A DNA stretch of 64,000 bases from Anoxybacillus tengchongensis (lineage in GTDB: Bacteria > Bacillota > Bacilli > Bacillales > Anoxybacillaceae), in NCBI RefSeq assembly GCF_014201585.1, contig NZ_JACHES010000001.1, forward strand, positions 310,001 through 374,000, given 5' to 3'. Each line of letters begins with the position of its first letter. The stretch's first letter is position 1. Below are positions 30,773 to 39,503 of the stretch, one piece after another. The translations under genes were made by a program, and so were the position numbers. The notes under the pieces were generated by a model. That model was not told the origin of the DNA and ran no database searches. It saw only the letters and a list, made by a program, of their open reading frames with translations.

Positions 30773-31513
30773 TTGCAATGGATGCTATTCTTTTTTGTAT
30801 TAAGCAGTTTCATGCATCCTTCAACGGTAGGAGAGCACATTCAAAAAATTGATATGATGCTTGAAGAAGAGGAAATGGCCATTATGTTTTTGCCACTTAG
30901 CAACGGAGAAGCGACGTTATTTAAACATGCAAGCGGAAAAACGGTATTGTTAAATACAGGGGCCCCGCATACGGAGCGAGAACTAAAAAGATGGTTTGAG
31001 CATTTCCATATTGCTGAAATCGATGAACTTTTGCTAACGAGTGATGATCAAGAATATGTCGGCAATGTCAAATGGATTGAACAAACGTATGGCCCGAAAA
31101 TAGTGAATGAATGGAAAGAACAAAAAGTATATGAACCTTTCCCGCATTTTCGGATACAGCCACTCTATATAGCCGATGGGGATGTAACGATGTCCCTTCA
31201 ATACGGTCAGCTCCGCCTTTTATATATGGCGCACGCTGATAATAATGTCGAGCGAAAATTGATGACCATGCCGCTTCATGACGTAAACATATTGAAAATT
31301 GCCCATTTTGGTATAAATGACTATCCGCGGACGTCTTTTTTAAAACATGTCGACCCACAAGTAGCAATCATTTTCAAAAAGCATGGTAGCTGGCCGAGTG
31401 AACGTTTGCTTGAGCGATTGTATGCGGCCTGGATCGATTGTTATGAGACAAATCGTTTTGGTGTGATTGTAGTAAAGTGCAACTTAGAGGAATACGATGT
31501 CATGACATTTTAA
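30773..31513 (+). CDS. Degenerate metallo-beta-lactamase-like secreted protein
   Basis: A 246-residue protein with a short hydrophobic N terminus (MQWMLFFFVLSSFMHPSTVG) that looks like a signal peptide or anchor. The order of segments, VLLNTGAPHTERELKRWF, then EIDELLLTSDDQEYVGN, then a late HVDPQVAIIF, recalls the ComEC-type metallo-beta-lactamase domain. The metal motif HxHxDH is replaced by TSDDQEYVGN, so it should not bind the usual zinc pair. TTG 30773 follows AAGGGAGTG; ATG 30755 is the alternative. It has no counterpart between dinG and ypmA in B. subtilis. Function unknown. Confidence 0.6.
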   Translation: MQWMLFFFVLSSFMHPSTVGEHIQKIDMMLEEEEMAIMFLPLSNGEATLFKHASGKTVLLNTGAPHTERELKRWFEHFHIAEIDELLLTSDDQEYVGNVKWIEQTYGPKIVNEWKEQKVYEPFPHFRIQPLYIADGDVTMSLQYGQLRLLYMAHADNNVERKLMTMPLHDVNILKIAHFGINDYPRTSFLKHVDPQVAIIFKKHGSWPSERLLERLYAAWIDCYETNRFGVIVVKCNLEEYDVMTF

Positions 31514-31568
31514 AAAAGGGCCAACGTTCGGCCCGCGGTGTGTACGATAGGAATTTTTTTAATTCAAA

Positions 31569-31598
31569 TTGACCAATGTAGGAAATCGTTGCTACAAT
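31569..31598 (+). promoter_or_regulatory. Promoter of ypmA-ypmB-aspB
   Basis: TTGACC (31569-31574) and TACAAT (31593-31598) are 18 bases apart, about 100 bases ahead of ypmA. Confidence 0.65.
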
Positions 31599-31606
31599 GA
31601 AGATGT

Positions 31607-31630
31607 TTACACACCGAAATCGGTGTGTAA
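31607..31630. repeat. Perfect inverted repeat downstream of the ypmA promoter
   Basis: TTACACACCG (31607-31616) and CGGTGTGTAA (31621-31630) are perfect inverted copies around AAAT. It starts 9 bases after the -10 box and has no T-tract, so it looks like an operator or leader hairpin, not a terminator. A third copy of CGGTGTGTA lies upstream at 31536-31544. Confidence 0.75.
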
Positions 31631-31696
31631 GTGTATTGTTTCCGTTCATGATAAACGATATAAGTAACAAAATTTGTGCACATGGAGGATCGGGTC

Positions 31697-31867
31697 GTGG
31701 AGAGCAAAATCGAAGTATTAGCAACTGTAAAAGTTGAATACTCATCGGACTTATACAAAATTGTTGATTGTTTGAACCGAACGTTAAAAGAAAAAGATTT
31801 AATGTTCGGACTAGCACTTGATGAAGAAAATAAAGAAAAGGCTGTGTTTACCATTTATCGAACGTAA
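31697..31867 (+). CDS. ypmA: YpmA, DUF4264 family small protein
   Basis: A 56-residue soluble protein beginning MESKIEVLATVKVEYSSDLY and ending EKAVFTIYRT, matching the Bacillus YpmA family in length and position. It starts at GTG 31697, 8 bases after GGAGG; the upstream ATG at 31682 would bury the ribosome site. Function is unknown. It is the first gene of a unit with tseB/ypmB and aspB, behind the promoter and inverted repeat at 31569-31630. Confidence 0.82.
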   Translation: MESKIEVLATVKVEYSSDLYKIVDCLNRTLKEKDLMFGLALDEENKEKAVFTIYRT

Positions 31868-31879
31868 GAAGGGATGAAG

Positions 31880-32362
31880 GTGAAAAAAATAGTCATTGCC
31901 TTCGTATGCGTGTTGTTCGCCGCTTTATTCCTATACATCGACGCATATAGCGATGCGATATCGTCTAAAAACGAAAGTGAACAACGTGCAATGAAGCAGG
32001 TGGAGAAAAAGGGAATTGTCGAAGTGACGGATGTGTATACGTATCGAGGTAGCGATGTATACGTCATCGTCATAGGCAAAAATGATAAAGGTGAACAAAT
32101 GATTGCATGGGTGACGGAAAAAGGAAGAGTGGTTGATGTTCGAAAGGCTTCAGAAGGTATTACGAAACAACAAGCGCTTTCTTCCGTACAACCGTACCAA
32201 CCAGAAGCGGTCGTATCAGTGAAATTAGGAATGGAAAAAGAGGTCCCGCTATGGGAAATTACATATATTGACGAACGAGACCGTTATTCGTTTTATTACG
32301 TTCGTTTTGAAGACGGGGCCTTTTTGAAAAGATATCATTTTGCGAGGGGGAAGGATTCATGA
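31880..32362 (+). CDS. ypmB: Cell wall elongation regulator TseB (YpmB)
   Basis: A 160-residue membrane-anchored protein with one N-terminal helix (IVIAFVCVLFAALFLYI) and an extracytoplasmic PepSY-like fold ending VPLWEITYIDERDRYSFYYV. It corresponds to YpmB/TseB, which in B. subtilis influences the elongation-type penicillin-binding protein. GTG 31880 has AAGGG six bases upstream and gives MKKIV, like the family; ATG 31874 lies directly on the ribosome site. Its stop overlaps the aspB start by 4 bases. Confidence 0.85.
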   Translation: MKKIVIAFVCVLFAALFLYIDAYSDAISSKNESEQRAMKQVEKKGIVEVTDVYTYRGSDVYVIVIGKNDKGEQMIAWVTEKGRVVDVRKASEGITKQQALSSVQPYQPEAVVSVKLGMEKEVPLWEITYIDERDRYSFYYVRFEDGAFLKRYHFARGKDS

Positions 32363-33546
32363 AGTTAGCGAAGCGCGTTGCATCATTAACGCCATCATCA
32401 ACGCTTGCTATTACAGCGAAAGCGAAAGAACTAAAAGCAGCAGGGTACGATGTCATTGGGCTTGGCGCCGGTGAACCAGATTTTAATACGCCGCAACACA
32501 TTATGGAAGCGGCTGTGAAAGCGATGTACGATGGACATACGAAATATACGCCATCTGGTGGATTAGCAACACTCAAAGAAGGGATTATTAAAAAATTTCA
32601 GCAAGACCAACAACTTGACTATAAACCGTCAGAAATTATTGTATGTGTCGGAGCGAAACATGCCCTTTACACGCTATTTCAAGTCATTTTAGACGAAGGC
32701 GATGAAGTCATTATTCCAACACCGTATTGGGTGAGCTATCCGGAACAAGTGAAACTAGCAGGTGGAGTGCCGATATATGTTGAAGGGCTTGAACAAAATG
32801 AGTTTAAAATTACACCGGAGCAATTGAAACAAGCGATTACAGATCGCACGAAAGCAGTCATTATTAACTCACCAAGCAATCCAACGGGCGTCATTTATAC
32901 GAAAGAAGAGCTACAAGCGCTCGGTGAAGTATGTTTGGCACATGATGTGCTGATTGTTTCTGATGAAATTTATGAAAAACTCGTTTATGGTGGACACGAA
33001 CATGTTTCTGTTGCCCAACTCTCACCTGAATTGAAAAAACAAACGATTATCATTAACGGAGTGTCGAAGTCACATTCCATGACAGGATGGCGCATTGGCT
33101 ATGCAGCAGGAGATGCCGATATTATTCGTGCGATGACAGATTTAGCAAGCCATAGCACGTCAAACCCAACATCGATTGCCCAATATGCTGCCATTGCTGC
33201 ATATAGCGGGTCTCAAGATCCAGTCGAACAAATGCGGCAAGCGTTTGAAGAACGGTTAAATATTATTTACGATCGCCTTATTCAAATTCCTGGTTTTTCG
33301 TGTGTCAAGCCACAAGGTGCATTTTATTTGTTCCCAAATGCAAAAGAAGCGGCAACAATGACGGGATACGAAAGTGTCGATGCGTTTGTCGAAGCGTTGC
33401 TTGAAGAAGCAAAAGTTGCACTCGTCCCTGGTTCAGGATTTGGTGCACCAAACAACGTACGCTTATCATATGCGACGTCGCTCGAGTTACTTCATCAGGC
33501 GCTCGACCGTATCGCAACATTTGTCAATGAAAAAACGCGCGGCTAG
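32359..33546 (+). CDS. aspB: Aspartate aminotransferase
   Basis: A class I PLP aminotransferase of the thermophilic Bacillus AspB type, interconverting aspartate and oxaloacetate with 2-oxoglutarate and glutamate. The 395-residue enzyme shows GLGAGEPDFNTPQHI, NSPSNPTGVIYT, SDEIYEKLVYGG, and the PLP lysine in GVSKSHSMTGWRIGY (Lys237). It is coupled to ypmB and followed by a terminator, with asnS next, so aspartate and asparagine functions are adjacent. Confidence 0.95.
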   Translation: MKLAKRVASLTPSSTLAITAKAKELKAAGYDVIGLGAGEPDFNTPQHIMEAAVKAMYDGHTKYTPSGGLATLKEGIIKKFQQDQQLDYKPSEIIVCVGAKHALYTLFQVILDEGDEVIIPTPYWVSYPEQVKLAGGVPIYVEGLEQNEFKITPEQLKQAITDRTKAVIINSPSNPTGVIYTKEELQALGEVCLAHDVLIVSDEIYEKLVYGGHEHVSVAQLSPELKKQTIIINGVSKSHSMTGWRIGYAAGDADIIRAMTDLASHSTSNPTSIAQYAAIAAYSGSQDPVEQMRQAFEERLNIIYDRLIQIPGFSCVKPQGAFYLFPNAKEAATMTGYESVDAFVEALLEEAKVALVPGSGFGAPNNVRLSYATSLELLHQALDRIATFVNEKTRG

Positions 33547-33569
33547 TCGATATGACTAGCCTTTTCTTT
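33541..33569 (+). terminator. Terminator after aspB
   Basis: GGCTAGTC (33541-33548) pairs perfectly with GACTAGCC (33554-33561), followed by TTTTCTTT. The stem contains the aspB stop. Confidence 0.9.
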
Positions 33570-33599
33570 ACGTGTAAGAACGATCATCTTGCGTTTTTT

Positions 33600-33615
33600 T
33601 GTCGAAATGTATAAT
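33600..33615 (+). promoter_or_regulatory. asnS promoter -10 with an overlapping 0A-box-like site
   Basis: TATAAT (33610-33615) is a perfect -10 box 45 bases before asnS. No good -35 is seen; a T-run lies there. TGTCGAA at 33600-33606, preceded by T's, matches the Spo0A box core and would sit between the -35 and -10 positions. A 7-base match can be chance. Confidence 0.4.
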
Positions 33616-33660
33616 ATTGATGATGTACATAACAGTTGAACGTCTTTGGAGGGAATTTTT

Positions 33661-34953
33661 GTGAAAACGACGATTGCAGAAGTACATAAATATGTAGGGC
33701 AAGAAGTAACGATTGGCGCTTGGCTTGCGAATAAACGGTCAAGTGGAAAAATCGCTTTTTTACAGTTGCGCGATGGCACAGGCTTTATTCAAGGAGTTGT
33801 AGAAAAAGCACAAGTAAGTGAAGACGTATTTCAATCGGCAAAAAGCATAACACAAGAAAGTTCGCTATATGTCACAGGTATTGTGCGTGAAGATAATCGT
33901 TCACCGTTTGGATATGAGCTATCTGTCACAAACATTGAACTTATTCATATGGCTGTTGATTATCCGATTACACCAAAAGAACATGGTATTGAATTTTTAA
34001 TGGATCATCGCCATTTATGGCTTCGCTCGAAGCGCCAACATGCGATTATGAAAATTCGTAACGAAGTCATTCGCGCCACGTATGAATTTTTCAATGAAAA
34101 CGGCTTTGTGAAAGTGGACCCACCAATTTTAACAGGAAGTGCGCCAGAAGGAACGACAGAATTGTTCCATACGAAATATTTTGATGAAGATGCGTATCTT
34201 TCACAAAGTGGACAACTATATATGGAAGCAGCAGCGATGGCACTTGGCAAAGTATTTTCGTTCGGTCCAACGTTCCGCGCGGAAAAATCCAAAACTCGTC
34301 GTCATTTAATTGAGTTTTGGATGATTGAGCCGGAGATGGCGTTTTATCAATTTGAAGATAACTTACAAGTACAAGAACAATACGTTTCTCATATTGTGCA
34401 GTCCGTATTGAAAAATTGCCAACTAGAGCTTAAAACGCTCGGTCGTGATACGTCTAAGCTCGAAAATGTCAAGCCGCCATTTGCGCGCATTACGTATGAT
34501 GAAGCGATTCAGCTTCTTCATGAGAAAGGATTTGACGACATTCAATGGGGCGATGACTTCGGTGCGCCACATGAAACAGCGATTGCGGAAAGTTTTGATA
34601 AACCGGTATTTATTACACATTATCCAACGACATTAAAGCCGTTTTATATGCAGCCAGATCCAAATCGCCCAGAAGTCGTTCTTTGCGCGGATTTAATTGC
34701 TCCAGAAGGATACGGAGAAATTATTGGCGGTTCAGAGCGCATTCACGACTACAATTTATTAAAACAACGGTTAGAAGAACACCAATTGTCGCTTGATGCA
34801 TATAAATGGTATTTAGAGCTTCGCCAATACGGTTCTGTGCCACATTCAGGTTTCGGACTAGGACTTGAGCGGACTATCGCCTGGATTTGTGGTGTCGAAC
34901 ACGTTCGTGAAACGATTCCGTTTCCACGTTTACTTAATCGTTTATATCCATAA
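33661..34953 (+). CDS. asnS: Asparaginyl-tRNA synthetase
   Basis: AsnRS charges tRNA-Asn. The 430-residue class IIb enzyme starts at GTG 33661 (TTGGAGGG upstream) with an OB-fold anticodon domain ([20 protein letters not shown], about 20-40). The catalytic motifs are [16 protein letters not shown] (motif 2) and [15 protein letters not shown] (motif 3). No T-box leader is present in the 100-base gap from aspB. It is followed by dnaD, as in B. subtilis. Confidence 0.97.
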   Translation: MKTTIAEVHKYVGQEVTIGAWLANKRSSGKIAFLQLRDGTGFIQGVVEKAQVSEDVFQSAKSITQESSLYVTGIVREDNRSPFGYELSVTNIELIHMAVDYPITPKEHGIEFLMDHRHLWLRSKRQHAIMKIRNEVIRATYEFFNENGFVKVDPPILTGSAPEGTTELFHTKYFDEDAYLSQSGQLYMEAAAMALGKVFSFGPTFRAEKSKTRRHLIEFWMIEPEMAFYQFEDNLQVQEQYVSHIVQSVLKNCQLELKTLGRDTSKLENVKPPFARITYDEAIQLLHEKGFDDIQWGDDFGAPHETAIAESFDKPVFITHYPTTLKPFYMQPDPNRPEVVLCADLIAPEGYGEIIGGSERIHDYNLLKQRLEEHQLSLDAYKWYLELRQYGSVPHSGFGLGLERTIAWICGVEHVRETIPFPRLLNRLYP

Positions 34954-34958
34954 TGATG

Positions 34959-34990
34959 AAATCCCCCGTGCTCACATGGGGGATTTGTTT
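34959..34990 (+). terminator. Terminator after asnS
   Basis: AAATCCCCC (34959-34967) pairs with GGGGGATTT (34978-34986), then GTTTT. TATAAT at 34996-35001 directly after it may be the -10 box for dnaD. Confidence 0.75.
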
Positions 34991-35020
34991 TATGATATAA
35001 TAGAGCGTGAGGTGTTTGAC

Positions 35021-35692
35021 ATGGATAATGAAATGATTCGCTTTTTTCGTGAAGGAAGTGTGGCCATTCCACGGTTATTATTAACGAACTATAAAGCGCT
35101 TGGATTAAATGAAACAGAGTTTATGTTATTGTTACACATCCATTCGTTTCTTGAACAAGGAACGTCATTTCCAACCCCAGATGAAATTGCTGCGCGTATG
35201 ACCATTTCTTCTGAAATGTGCATGCAACAACTGCGAAAGCTTGTACAAAAGGGATTTTTGTCTATTGAAGAGCGAATGGATAACAACATCCATAGCGAAT
35301 GTTACTCGCTTGATCCGCTTTGGGAAAAGCTCATTCGTGCTGTTTTTCAAGGCAAGAAACAAGAAGAAGAGCAAGAAGAACAATTGTATACCGTTTTTGA
35401 ACATGAATTCGGTCGTCCGCTTTCCCCAATGGAGTGTGAAACGCTAGCGATGTGGATGGATCAAGACGAACACGACCCCGTAATCATTAAAGCGGCGCTA
35501 CGTGAGGCGGTATTGTCGGGAAAACTAAATTTCCGTTATATCGACCGTATTTTATTCGAATGGAAAAAGAATGGGATTAAAACAATTGAACAAGCACAAC
35601 AACATGCAAAGAAGTTTCGTAAAAATCAAGTGAAGCAAGAGCAACCATATAAACCAACCGTTCCGATTTATAATTGGCTTGAACAGTCGTAG
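35021..35692 (+). CDS. dnaD: DNA replication initiation protein DnaD
   Basis: DnaD helps load the replicative helicase at oriC and restart primosomes in low-GC Gram-positives. The 223-residue protein has an N-terminal winged-helix oligomerisation domain (LLLTNYKALGLNETEFMLLL) and the C-terminal DnaD/DnaB2 domain ending KLNFRYIDRILFEWKKNGI, the conserved YxxxIxxxW-like DNA-binding motif. ATG 35021 has GTGAGGTG upstream; the longer frame runs back into asnS and is ignored. It is 13 bases before nth. Confidence 0.95.
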   Translation: MDNEMIRFFREGSVAIPRLLLTNYKALGLNETEFMLLLHIHSFLEQGTSFPTPDEIAARMTISSEMCMQQLRKLVQKGFLSIEERMDNNIHSECYSLDPLWEKLIRAVFQGKKQEEEQEEQLYTVFEHEFGRPLSPMECETLAMWMDQDEHDPVIIKAALREAVLSGKLNFRYIDRILFEWKKNGIKTIEQAQQHAKKFRKNQVKQEQPYKPTVPIYNWLEQS

Positions 35693-35705
35693 AAAGGATG
35701 GTTAC

Positions 35706-36356
35706 ATGTTAACGAAGCAACAAATTCGCTATTGTTTAGATGAGATTGCAAACATGTTTCCAAACGCTCATTGTGAGCTCGTTCATCGCAATCCGTTTGA
35801 ACTATTAATCGCCGTTGTTTTATCGGCGCAATGTACAGATGCGCTCGTCAATAAAGTGACGAAGCAACTATTTGAGAAATATAAAACACCAAAAGATTAC
35901 GTGTCTGTTCCGCTAGAAGAGCTTCAACAAGACATACGTTCGATCGGACTATATCGCAATAAAGCAAAAAACATTCAGCAACTATGTCGTATATTAATTG
36001 AGCAATATAATGGGGAAGTACCAAAAAGTCGCGATGAACTAATGAAGCTCCCGGGTGTCGGCCGAAAAACAGCGAACGTTGTCATATCTGTTGCATTCGG
36101 CGTTCCTGCTATTGCTGTCGATACGCATGTCGAACGAGTGAGTAAACGGCTTGGCATTTGTCGTTGGAAAGATTCCGTGTTAGAAGTAGAAGAAACGCTA
36201 ATGAAAAAAATTCCAAAGGAAGAATGGTCGGTGACCCATCATCGCCTTATTTTTTTTGGACGCTATCATTGTAAAGCACAATCGCCGAAATGCGACGTTT
36301 GTCCACTGCTGCATCTTTGTCGAGAAGGAAAAAAACGAATGAAAGGGAAGATGTAA
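35706..36356 (+). CDS. nth: Endonuclease III
   Basis: Nth is a bifunctional DNA glycosylase/AP lyase that removes oxidised pyrimidines. The 216-residue enzyme has the helix-hairpin-helix LPGVGRKTANVV with the catalytic Lys and, after it, the catalytic Asp in AVDTHVERVSKRLG. The 4Fe-4S cluster cysteines follow a C-x6-C-x2-C-x5-C pattern (CKAQSPKCDVCPLLHLC). ATG 35706 follows AGAAAGGATGG. ypoC begins directly after the stop. Confidence 0.96.
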   Translation: MLTKQQIRYCLDEIANMFPNAHCELVHRNPFELLIAVVLSAQCTDALVNKVTKQLFEKYKTPKDYVSVPLEELQQDIRSIGLYRNKAKNIQQLCRILIEQYNGEVPKSRDELMKLPGVGRKTANVVISVAFGVPAIAVDTHVERVSKRLGICRWKDSVLEVEETLMKKIPKEEWSVTHHRLIFFGRYHCKAQSPKCDVCPLLHLCREGKKRMKGKM

Positions 36357-36848
36357 ATGATCGTTCCAAAAACGTTTCAACATCCGCTCTTTTTTTCGAC
36401 CGATTCCATTAATATTCCTACGTTTCAAACGTTTCCGCTGATGATGAAGCATGTGCCGTTTTATTATGATATGACACAAGAGGAGAAGCCGTGGCAACGG
36501 AAAGAGCAGTCGCTTCCCGCTATATTTCAGCTTTGGGAGGAAGAAAAACGTGGGCTTGCTCCGTTGTTTGCAACTCGTCAAGGGAACAAAGCAAAAGACG
36601 GAATGGTTCGAGGGATTAGCTACTTTTTATGTGCGCTACATTGGCTCAATGAACGAGCAGTAAGTGACGTATGCCATTGGGAAAAGGAAGTGGAGTTGCT
36701 CCCGCTCAGCCCGTTAAATGTCGTTGATCGGCTTTCGTTTATTTTTGCTCGTCCGATCCTCCATCATTCTTTTGTTCAATTAGATGAACTATTTACCGAA
36801 CTCATGAAGCTATTTTATAAACAAATGGTCCAACAAAAAAGAGACTGA
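36357..36848 (+). CDS. ypoC: YpoC family protein
   Basis: A 163-residue soluble protein of the YpoC family, always found after nth in Bacillus. It has a hydrophilic N-terminal half and a C-terminal block (GISYFLCALHWLNERAVSD and SPLNVVDRLSFIFARP) that is mostly helical. I know of no established function. The start ATG directly follows the nth stop with AAAGGGAAG upstream. It ends at a bidirectional terminator facing the pbp gene. Confidence 0.8.
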   Translation: MIVPKTFQHPLFFSTDSINIPTFQTFPLMMKHVPFYYDMTQEEKPWQRKEQSLPAIFQLWEEEKRGLAPLFATRQGNKAKDGMVRGISYFLCALHWLNERAVSDVCHWEKEVELLPLSPLNVVDRLSFIFARPILHHSFVQLDELFTELMKLFYKQMVQQKRD

Positions 36849-36869
36849 GAATTGCACTCAGTCTCTTTT
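36837..36869. terminator. Bidirectional terminator between ypoC and pbp
   Basis: A 13-bp perfect stem (36837-36849 with 36857-36869, loop AATTGCA) flanked by A's on the left and T's on the right serves the converging genes. Confidence 0.92.
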
Positions 36870-36881
36870 CTCATGTTATTA

Positions 36882-39488
36882 TTAACGATTTGTTGTCCCG
36901 TCATTGTTTCCATTTCGTTGTTGATTGTTTGTTCCCGACGAATTTGTTGATGAATTGTTATTTGGGTTTGTCGGGTTTGTTGGTGTCCCCGGATTGTTTG
37001 GGTTTGGCTCGGTCGGGTTTGTCGGTGTCCCCGGATTGTTTGGATTTGGCTCGGTCGGATTTGTTGGCGTCTCCGGGGTTTCTCCGTTTCCCGGTTGTTC
37101 CGGTGTCTCATTTTCTTTTGGTTGCTCCGGTTCCTTTTTCGGAATTTGCACAAGCACTGTAGTTGGTGCGCTTGTTGTGCCATCTGCTGCGACGGCATAT
37201 ACTTCAAACAAGTACCCCGAGCCTTCTTTCGCATCAACGGTCAGCTGTGAATCTTTCGTTTTAGCAATGACGGTCGGTTTACGTCCATCTACCGTTTGCC
37301 GTACTTCAAACGATATATCTTTTTCTGGATCGATTGTATATGACCACGACAATGAAATGGTTTGTGTCGCTGGATCGTATTGTGCTCGTAAGTCTTTTAC
37401 TGGTTCAACCACTTCTTGTTTATCTTCAGCTACTTCTGTTGGTTCTTCGTAACCGCGAACAAAATATTCGTACGTAATTTCACTTTTTGGCGTATATTCG
37501 CTCGCTAGTTTTGGCGGATTTGTTCCTTTTTTTACGGCTAGCTTGACAACGCTTTTTGGCTGTTTAAAGTCACCGCCGCTGCCATCATCTACGTGAGAAA
37601 TGACGCGTTTAAACAATTGCTTCGCATATTGTTGTTCGTATTTTGATAAATACGCTTCGCTACTTTTTTTGCTAAATCCGGTCCAAATCGCCGCTGTATA
37701 GTTTGGCGTATAGCCGACGAACCAGCTGTCAGGAACGGCACCTTTTGAGAGACCGTACTTACGACGATCTTTTTCATCATAGTTTGTCGTTCCGGTTTTT
37801 CCCGCAATATGAAGCCCTGGTACGTTTGCTGCTGTCCCTGTTCCTGACTGAACGACTGTTTTTAACATATCGGTAATCATAAATGCTGTATAGTCTTTCA
37901 TTGCAGCTTTTGGCTCTGGACGAAGATCTGCTTCTGTTCCATCTGGGAATACTACTTTTTTTACAGCGTGCGGTTCAATATAAATGCCACCGTTTCCGAA
38001 TGCACTGTATGCACCTGCCATTTGCAATGGAGATACCCCTTTGCCGACGCCACCTACCGCATATGCTTCATGCATTTCTTCAAAGCCCATGCCAAGCTTG
38101 TTCGCAAATTGTTTGGCTCGCTCTAAGCCGACTTCTTGGAGCGCTTTTAGCGCTGGAATGTTTCGAGAACGGGCAAGCGCTGTTCGCATCGACATTTGTC
38201 CTTCGTATTTGCCGTCCCAGTTTTTAATTGGCGTTCCGTCCGAGTATTGATACGGTTCATCTTTTAATTGATGGTATGTCGACCATTTTAAATATTCAAT
38301 TGCTGGACCGTAATCGACAATCGGCTTAATCGTTGAGCCGGGCTGTTTCCGTGTATCTGTAGCATAGTTAAATCCAAACGTAACTCCTTCTTCTTTTTTA
38401 CGTCCGCCACCAAGTGCCCGAATTTCCCCTGTTTTTGTATCTACAAGAGCAATGCCGGCTTGGAAATCAGCCTTGTTTGTGCGAATGACCTCGTCGGAAT
38501 TGAGTAATTCCTCCACATACGACTGAGCGTTTGGATCTAGCGTTGTATAAATTTGTAATCCAGCTGTGAACACGTCAAGGCCTGTTTTTTCTGTCACTTC
38601 ATCAATCACTTGATCAATAAATGAATCGTACGGGATCGTACTTTGTTGTTTATTTTCTGTTAATAGTGATTGTACAGGTACTTTTTTCGCTTCTTCGGCT
38701 TCTTCTTTTGAAATAAATCCATGTTTAGCCATAAGCGACAATACAGTATTTCGCCGTTTTTCTGCCGCTTCTGGATGTGTAAACGGATTGTAATTGTTCG
38801 GGCTTTGCGGAATACCGGCGAGCAATGCTGCTTCTGGAAGCGTTAATTGTGATAAATCCGTTTTGCCAAAGTACGTTTCGGCTGCTTTTGCGACGCCGTA
38901 GGCTCGGTTTGAATAATAAATTTTATTCAAATACATTTCTAAAATTTCATGTTTTGAATATTTTTGCTCGAGCCGAATGGCAAGCCATAATTCTTGTACT
39001 TTTCGTTTCAACGTTTTTTCAGGTGTTAAAAAAGAAAGTTTTACGACTTGTTGTGTAATTGTACTTCCACCTTCAGCTCCAAATCCTTCGCGAATATTCG
39101 CTACAACGGCTCCGAAAAAGCGTACAATATCAAAGCCATGGTGTTTGTAAAAGCGAGCATCTTCTGTGGCGAGTACAGCTTCTTCAAGCACTTTCGGAAT
39201 ATCTTTATACGATACGTAAATGCGTTTTTGTTGCCCGAGTTCTGCCACTTTTTTACCGTTTCCGTCGTACACGATCGACGCTAAAGGATCGCGCAACAAC
39301 GTTTCATCAAGTGGAGGAGCATCTTTAATCATCCACGCAAACGCTGCTACACCAGAAAACATACCAATGGTCATGATCAGCAACATAATAAGCACAATTT
39401 TTTTCATCATTGAACGCCCTCGCTCACGCGGACGTTGTTTTTTTTGTTCCGCTTGTTTTCGTTCTGTTCGTGAACGATAGTTCGCCAT
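36882..39488 (-). CDS. ponA: Class A penicillin-binding protein PBP1
   Basis: A bifunctional peptidoglycan glycosyltransferase/transpeptidase. The 868-residue protein has a basic cytoplasmic N terminus, one membrane helix (about 28-50), and a GT51 domain with catalytic Glu in ATEDARFYKHHG. The transpeptidase domain has STIK in QPGSTIKPIVD, SRN in LARSRNIPALK, and KTGTT. A fibronectin-III-like domain (about 705-790) and a Pro/Asn/Thr-rich low-complexity tail follow. The tail is encoded by 42-base repeats. recU lies 15 bases upstream on the same strand, the usual recU-ponA pair. Confidence 0.95.
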   Translation of the reverse strand: MANYRSRTERKQAEQKKQRPRERGRSMMKKIVLIMLLIMTIGMFSGVAAFAWMIKDAPPLDETLLRDPLASIVYDGNGKKVAELGQQKRIYVSYKDIPKVLEEAVLATEDARFYKHHGFDIVRFFGAVVANIREGFGAEGGSTITQQVVKLSFLTPEKTLKRKVQELWLAIRLEQKYSKHEILEMYLNKIYYSNRAYGVAKAAETYFGKTDLSQLTLPEAALLAGIPQSPNNYNPFTHPEAAEKRRNTVLSLMAKHGFISKEEAEEAKKVPVQSLLTENKQQSTIPYDSFIDQVIDEVTEKTGLDVFTAGLQIYTTLDPNAQSYVEELLNSDEVIRTNKADFQAGIALVDTKTGEIRALGGGRKKEEGVTFGFNYATDTRKQPGSTIKPIVDYGPAIEYLKWSTYHQLKDEPYQYSDGTPIKNWDGKYEGQMSMRTALARSRNIPALKALQEVGLERAKQFANKLGMGFEEMHEAYAVGGVGKGVSPLQMAGAYSAFGNGGIYIEPHAVKKVVFPDGTEADLRPEPKAAMKDYTAFMITDMLKTVVQSGTGTAANVPGLHIAGKTGTTNYDEKDRRKYGLSKGAVPDSWFVGYTPNYTAAIWTGFSKKSSEAYLSKYEQQYAKQLFKRVISHVDDGSGGDFKQPKSVVKLAVKKGTNPPKLASEYTPKSEITYEYFVRGYEEPTEVAEDKQEVVEPVKDLRAQYDPATQTISLSWSYTIDPEKDISFEVRQTVDGRKPTVIAKTKDSQLTVDAKEGSGYLFEVYAVAADGTTSAPTTVLVQIPKKEPEQPKENETPEQPGNGETPETPTNPTEPNPNNPGTPTNPTEPNPNNPGTPTNPTNPNNNSSTNSSGTNNQQRNGNNDGTTNR
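36971..37078. repeat. 42-base tandem repeat in the ponA tail
   Basis: Two full 42-base units (36971-37012 and 37013-37054) and a 24-base partial unit (37055-37078), a few substitutions apart, encode a 14-residue Pro/Asn-rich motif. Being a multiple of 3, copy number can change without breaking the frame. Confidence 0.9.
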
Positions 39489-39503
39489 ATCGTTCCTCCT
39501 ATT

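Noticed and set aside
31518-31534. GGGCC/GGCCC hairpin after the gene at 30773
   Set aside because: Only five base pairs and the T-tract would be on the minus strand, where no gene needs it.
36925-37452. Plus-strand frame with Gly/Val/Phe repeats opposite ponA
   Set aside because: It is the mirror of the 42-base repeats in the ponA tail; there is no ribosome site and ponA is clearly the coding strand.
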